The notes below the pieces were generated by a model. That model searched no databases. It was given only the letters and a program-made list of their open reading frames with translations, and was not told where the DNA came from. Of a stretch of 64,000 bases of DNA, positions 63,255 through 64,000 are shown in pieces. Location of the stretch: assembly GCF_018502625.1 (NCBI RefSeq), contig NZ_CP075566.1, positions 873,001 through 937,000 on the forward strand, written 5' to 3'. Both the position numbers and the translations under genes were made by a program. The DNA comes from Pseudomonas hormoni (GTDB taxonomy: Bacteria > Pseudomonadota > Gammaproteobacteria > Pseudomonadales > Pseudomonadaceae). Positions within the stretch are counted from its first letter, which is position 1, and every line of letters starts with the position of its first letter.

Positions 63255-64000
63255 ATGTCTATCAAACAAGGCTTTCCTGTTAACGCCAGAAAAAGAAGAA
63301 TGGACTACCTGGCGTATCGAAACAGCATACGCGTTATTGATATGGAGGCTCCTTCTCCTGGCGACGCCAACCCCTTTTTGGATCCTTTGGAAGCAGGCGG
63401 CCCGAAGTACCTTCCTTATAGTTTTTTTAGTAAGCCGCTGGAATTTATGCTCCCGCAATTTGACGGGCAAGATGCCCTGCCATCGAGTTTCATTGAGGCG
63501 TTTCTGACGGTAGATGGTTCCCCGGATACCGCATCAAAATTTGAAGGGCTAACACCTCTTGACCCCCTTCCTCCCATTCCCATGACCCTCCGGTTGGCGA
63601 CCAAAGATGCTCCCGGTTTGCGTAAAATCAGTTTGGCCTTCGAGTTTCAGGGTAACCCTGCGGACGTAGGGGTATTCGAATACGTGGTCGATACCGCCGC
63701 GCCCTTGCTCGACAAGTCAGTAGAACCACCGCAAACCGCAATAGATTATGGATTGGATCCGGATGACTTTGCCGCAGGTAAGACTGTTAAGTTGAAGTAT
63801 GCGCCTTGGTCGAATCAGAAGCTTGGGGCTAAAATTACATGCTATATCGGTCGTGATAAAAATACTAAGCAAGAAGTTGGGTCTATAACAATTACAGAGG
63901 CTAACTTAAATCAAACGCTAGAGTTCGATTTGACGACTGCTCACGTCCTTAATTTCGATGGGAGGTATATTGTTTTTTGTGAGGCAACGAGTTATCCAGG
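63255..64000 (+). CDS. Large hypothetical protein, 5' part only
   Basis: 248 codons open to the window end. It starts MSIKQGFPVNARKRRMDYLAY with AAAGGAG 8 bp before the ATG and no signal peptide. Features include DPLPPIPMTLRLATKDAPGLRKISLAFEFQG and a beta-rich part with DYGLDPDDFAAGKTVKLKY and FDGRYIVFCEATSYPG, which look like Ig-like repeats. The GC content is clearly lower than that of the adhesin gene. I do not recognise the family. It might be a large repeat-containing surface or insecticidal-type protein, but this is only a guess. Confidence 0.7.
   Translation, partial: MSIKQGFPVNARKRRMDYLAYRNSIRVIDMEAPSPGDANPFLDPLEAGGPKYLPYSFFSKPLEFMLPQFDGQDALPSSFIEAFLTVDGSPDTASKFEGLTPLDPLPPIPMTLRLATKDAPGLRKISLAFEFQGNPADVGVFEYVVDTAAPLLDKSVEPPQTAIDYGLDPDDFAAGKTVKLKYAPWSNQKLGAKITCYIGRDKNTKQEVGSITITEANLNQTLEFDLTTAHVLNFDGRYIVFCEATSYP

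Overview
This window is a piece of a Pseudomonas chromosome, most likely from the P. fluorescens group. Coding is GC-rich. Eighteen imperfectly palindromic REP doublets of types I know from that group sit between genes. Gene content also fits: AceK, HrpA, and a block running from a PA1414-type micropeptide through a symporter, an NCS1 permease and an NTF2-like protein to gbuA/gbuR, whose order matches my memory of P. aeruginosa PA1414-PA1422. Species assignment is inference; no rRNA or tRNA is present.

Layout. 1-8344: a catabolic cluster for an acid sugar. A truncated TctC-type binding protein gene points left. A rightward operon encodes an MFS permease, an amidohydrolase/lactonase, a PdxA-family dehydrogenase, a rhamnonate-dehydratase-like enolase, a GguC/AraD1-type protein and a ketoglutarate-semialdehyde dehydrogenase. 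Together they would import a sugar acid or lactone and bring it to 2-oxoglutarate. 8475-17447: DMT transporter, chemoreceptor, aceK and hrpA. 17553-18706: an IS110-family insertion sequence that split a REP element. Its left end can be read as a bridge RNA whose guide segments match the REP target and the element's own ends. 18946-33615: ketoacyl synthase III, porin, FemAB-like protein, a 776-bp palindromic repeat next to a hexanucleotide microsatellite, an ABC exporter, a LysR/hydrolase/cyclophilin operon, azoreductase, a DMT transporter, an MscS channel and a DEAD-box helicase. 33690-40450: a patchy region of remnants (headless IclR gene, transporter tail), small lipoproteins and orphans. 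40804-52762: CvfB-like protein, transporters, two LysR genes, and the guanidinobutyrase locus.

52917-62972: a complete type I secretion operon (TolC, ABC and HlyD components) diverges from an RTX adhesin with a LapA-type retention module, a LapG-type TAAG site, three nearly identical 255-residue repeats and a C-terminal RTX signal. The right edge (63255-64000) holds the start of a lower-GC gene of unknown function that runs off the window.

Most striking observations: (1) the IS110 element with readable target and donor guides; (2) a recurrent 14-15 bp GC-rich block interrupting repeat elements at four places; (3) the 776-bp palindrome with a REP doublet inside it; (4) the sugar-acid operon that combines a PdxA-type enzyme with no kinase; (5) the small LapA-like adhesin with cysteines at its repeat junctions.
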